Origin: JBBDWZ01 sp050732575
GTDB taxonomy: Bacteria > Gemmatimonadota > Gemmatimonadetes > Longimicrobiales > RSA9
Length of the DNA stretch: 8,321 nt
Reading direction: 5' to 3'
Assembly: GCA_050732575.1 (NCBI GenBank)
Contig: JBOHRF010000227.1
Coordinates: 1 to 8,321 of the forward strand
Shown: piece by piece, positions 7,546 to 8,321 of the stretch
How the letters are laid out: the number at the start of each line of letters is the position of its first letter
How positions within the stretch are numbered: position 1 is the first letter of the stretch
Notes under the pieces: generated by a model
What the model was told of the DNA's origin: nothing
The model's database searches: none
The model's input: only the letters and a program-made list of their open reading frames with translations
Made by a program: the position numbers and the translations under genes

Positions 7546-7576
7546 GAAAACCCGTAAGAGAGGAAGAGAGGAAGAA
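7544..7576. repeat. Second GAGAAAACCCGTAAG locus with purine-rich tail
   Basis: GAGAAAACCCGTAAG at 7544-7558 is identical to the reverse complement of 1402-1416, the right end of the large 12-bp array, and shares 13 nt with its left end (1257-1269). Two copies of AGAGGAAG follow (7559-7566, 7567-7574). AGGA at 7569-7572, 7 nt before ATG 7580, is the likely ribosome site of the next gene, so the repeat doubles as its translation signal. It begins at the stop codon of the membrane protein gene. Confidence 0.7.
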
Positions 7577-7579
7577 TCG

Positions 7580-8215
7580 ATGATAAAAGCATCTCGAGTT
7601 TCGATCCTGGGTGGCGTGCTGAGCCTGGTCATGGTGAGTGCGGCTGGCGCGCAGGCGCCGCCCAATTGGCGGGTCGCTCCTGAAGACGGTGGGGCGGGCA
7701 AGCCTGTGGAGTTCGTGATGATGCCGCCTGGATGGCACATCACCACGGGACCGGCGGCGTTGCTGTTCGATCCGCGGCGCATCCTGGAGGATCGCTTCAC
7801 ACTGGCCACCGAGCTGTTCCTGTTCCCGGAATCGTCGACGGAGAGCTACGGCCTTTTCGTGGGCGGCAACACGCTGGAAGGTGCAGGTGCGCGCTACCTC
7901 GCCCTGCAACTCCGGCGCGACGGGACGGCCGGTGTGCTGCAGCGGCGAAATGGTCAAACCAGCACACTCGTGGACTGGAAGCCGATTGCGGCGGTGGGGC
8001 CGCATCCGGGCAAAGACACGCAGCGCATCACCATGAGCATCGAAGTGGATTCGACGGCTGTGAGCTTCAAGGCGAATGGTGAAGAAGTGGCGCGCCTGCC
8101 GCGCAGCGGACTCGATCTGGCGGGCCACTTCGGTTTCCGCATGGGCAACGGTATCAACGTGCACGTGGTCGGGCTGGACGTCACGGAGAAGCTCGCGCCG
8201 CCTCGTCGTAGATAG
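7580..8215 (+). CDS. Secreted protein, probable DUF1080/concanavalin-like fold
   Basis: A 211-residue exported protein. The signal peptide is MIKASRVSILGGVLSLVMVSAAGAQA with a likely signal peptidase I cut after A26 (AQA|PP). The mature part looks all-beta: EFVMMPPGWHITTGPAALLFDP (44-65), FTLATELFLFPESSTESYGLFVGG (73-96), YLALQLRRDGTAGVLQRRNG (106-125), QRITMSIEVDSTAVSFKANGEEVARLP (148-174) and GHFGFRMGNGINVHVVGLDV (182-201). The order 'PGWHITTGP', 'ELFLFP...YGLFVGG' and 'G.FGFR.G..INVHV' recalls the laminin-G/concanavalin-like DUF1080 type seen in secreted proteins. No catalytic residues are recognisable, so a binding role is as likely as glycan hydrolysis. ATG 7580 has a purine-rich ribosome site (AGGA 7569-7572) supplied by the preceding repeat. 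It is probably co-transcribed with the small membrane protein. Only 4 bp separate its stop from the stop of the opposing permease gene. Confidence 0.85.
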   Translation: MIKASRVSILGGVLSLVMVSAAGAQAPPNWRVAPEDGGAGKPVEFVMMPPGWHITTGPAALLFDPRRILEDRFTLATELFLFPESSTESYGLFVGGNTLEGAGARYLALQLRRDGTAGVLQRRNGQTSTLVDWKPIAAVGPHPGKDTQRITMSIEVDSTAVSFKANGEEVARLPRSGLDLAGHFGFRMGNGINVHVVGLDVTEKLAPPRRR

Positions 8216-8219
8216 TCGA

Positions 8220-8321
8220 CTACTCCGACAGCAGCGCGATCTTCGGATCGATGCGCGTGGCGCGCCAGGCAGGCAGCGCGCTGGCTGCTGCGGCGATGGC
8301 GAGCAGAATGAGCACGGCTGC
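8220..8321 (-). CDS. ABC transporter permease, MacB/ADOP type (C-terminal part)
   Basis: On the - strand, 33 codons read to a TAG at 8222-8220 with no stop before the window edge. The peptide has a hydrophobic helix end (AAVLILLAIAAAASALPAW), then RATRIDPKIALLSE. This is the standard C-terminus of MacB/FtsX-type permeases: the last membrane helix, then 'lPAwRAtRiDP..AL..E'. In this clade such proteins are often the large ADOP-family permeases with a duplicated FtsX domain, working with a MacB-type ATPase in export or lipoprotein-related transport. The start and most of the gene lie beyond position 8321. It converges on the secreted-protein gene with a 4-bp gap and no room for a shared terminator between the stops. 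Confidence 0.85.
   Translation of the reverse strand, partial: AAVLILLAIAAAASALPAWRATRIDPKIALLSE

Noticed and set aside
6859..7809. A 316-codon open frame on the - strand spanning three + strand genes.
   Set aside because: It covers the kinase C-terminus, the small membrane protein and the secreted protein antisense, with low-complexity composition. The + strand genes have ribosome sites, signal peptide and membrane helices.

Overview
The window looks like chromosomal DNA of a GC-rich free-living bacterium. The best guess is Gemmatimonadota, with Acidobacteriota as the alternative. This rests on family recognition rather than a search. The clues are a 6-bladed beta-propeller lipoprotein opening with RDSAGITIVEN, the C-terminus of a MacB/ADOP-type ABC permease, a kinase-linked sigma factor next to a Ser/Thr kinase, and two VOC-superfamily proteins. 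There is no tRNA, rRNA, CRISPR array, transposase or phage gene. Nine complete protein genes lie on the + strand, and a tenth gene enters from the right edge on the - strand.

Layout: 102-566 is a PhnB-like VOC protein. 738-1256 is an HdeD/DUF308 six-helix membrane protein. 1253-1416 is a striking array of 12-bp repeats arranged as a long inverted repeat, ending just before 1419-2645, a secreted 6-bladed beta-propeller protein. 2680-3168 is an uncharacterised HDLTHY-motif protein whose stop codon abuts the start of 3169-4689, a compact RecQ helicase without the usual winged-helix domain. 4690-4931 holds no gene. It contains a GC hairpin, a hexamer-repeat inverted repeat with a perfect 16-bp palindrome, and two mutually exclusive small hairpins. 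4932-5300 is a second VOC protein, followed closely by a sigma factor (5381-6112) that overlaps a tail-anchored Ser/Thr kinase (6109-7101) by ATGA. 7192-7545 is a small glycine-rich membrane protein, 7580-8215 is a secreted protein of probable concanavalin-like fold, and 8220-8321 (-) is the end of an ABC permease.

Three units appear co-transcribed: HDLTHY protein-RecQ (DNA repair), VOC-sigma-kinase (signalling), and small membrane protein-secreted protein. The least expected content is in the gaps. Four intergenic loci carry short-period degenerate repeats (12 bp based on GTAAG, or 6 bp based on CGAGRR). They start at or just after stop codons, two of them form long inverted repeats, and two of the loci share an identical 15-mer. 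This may be a repeat family characteristic of this genome.
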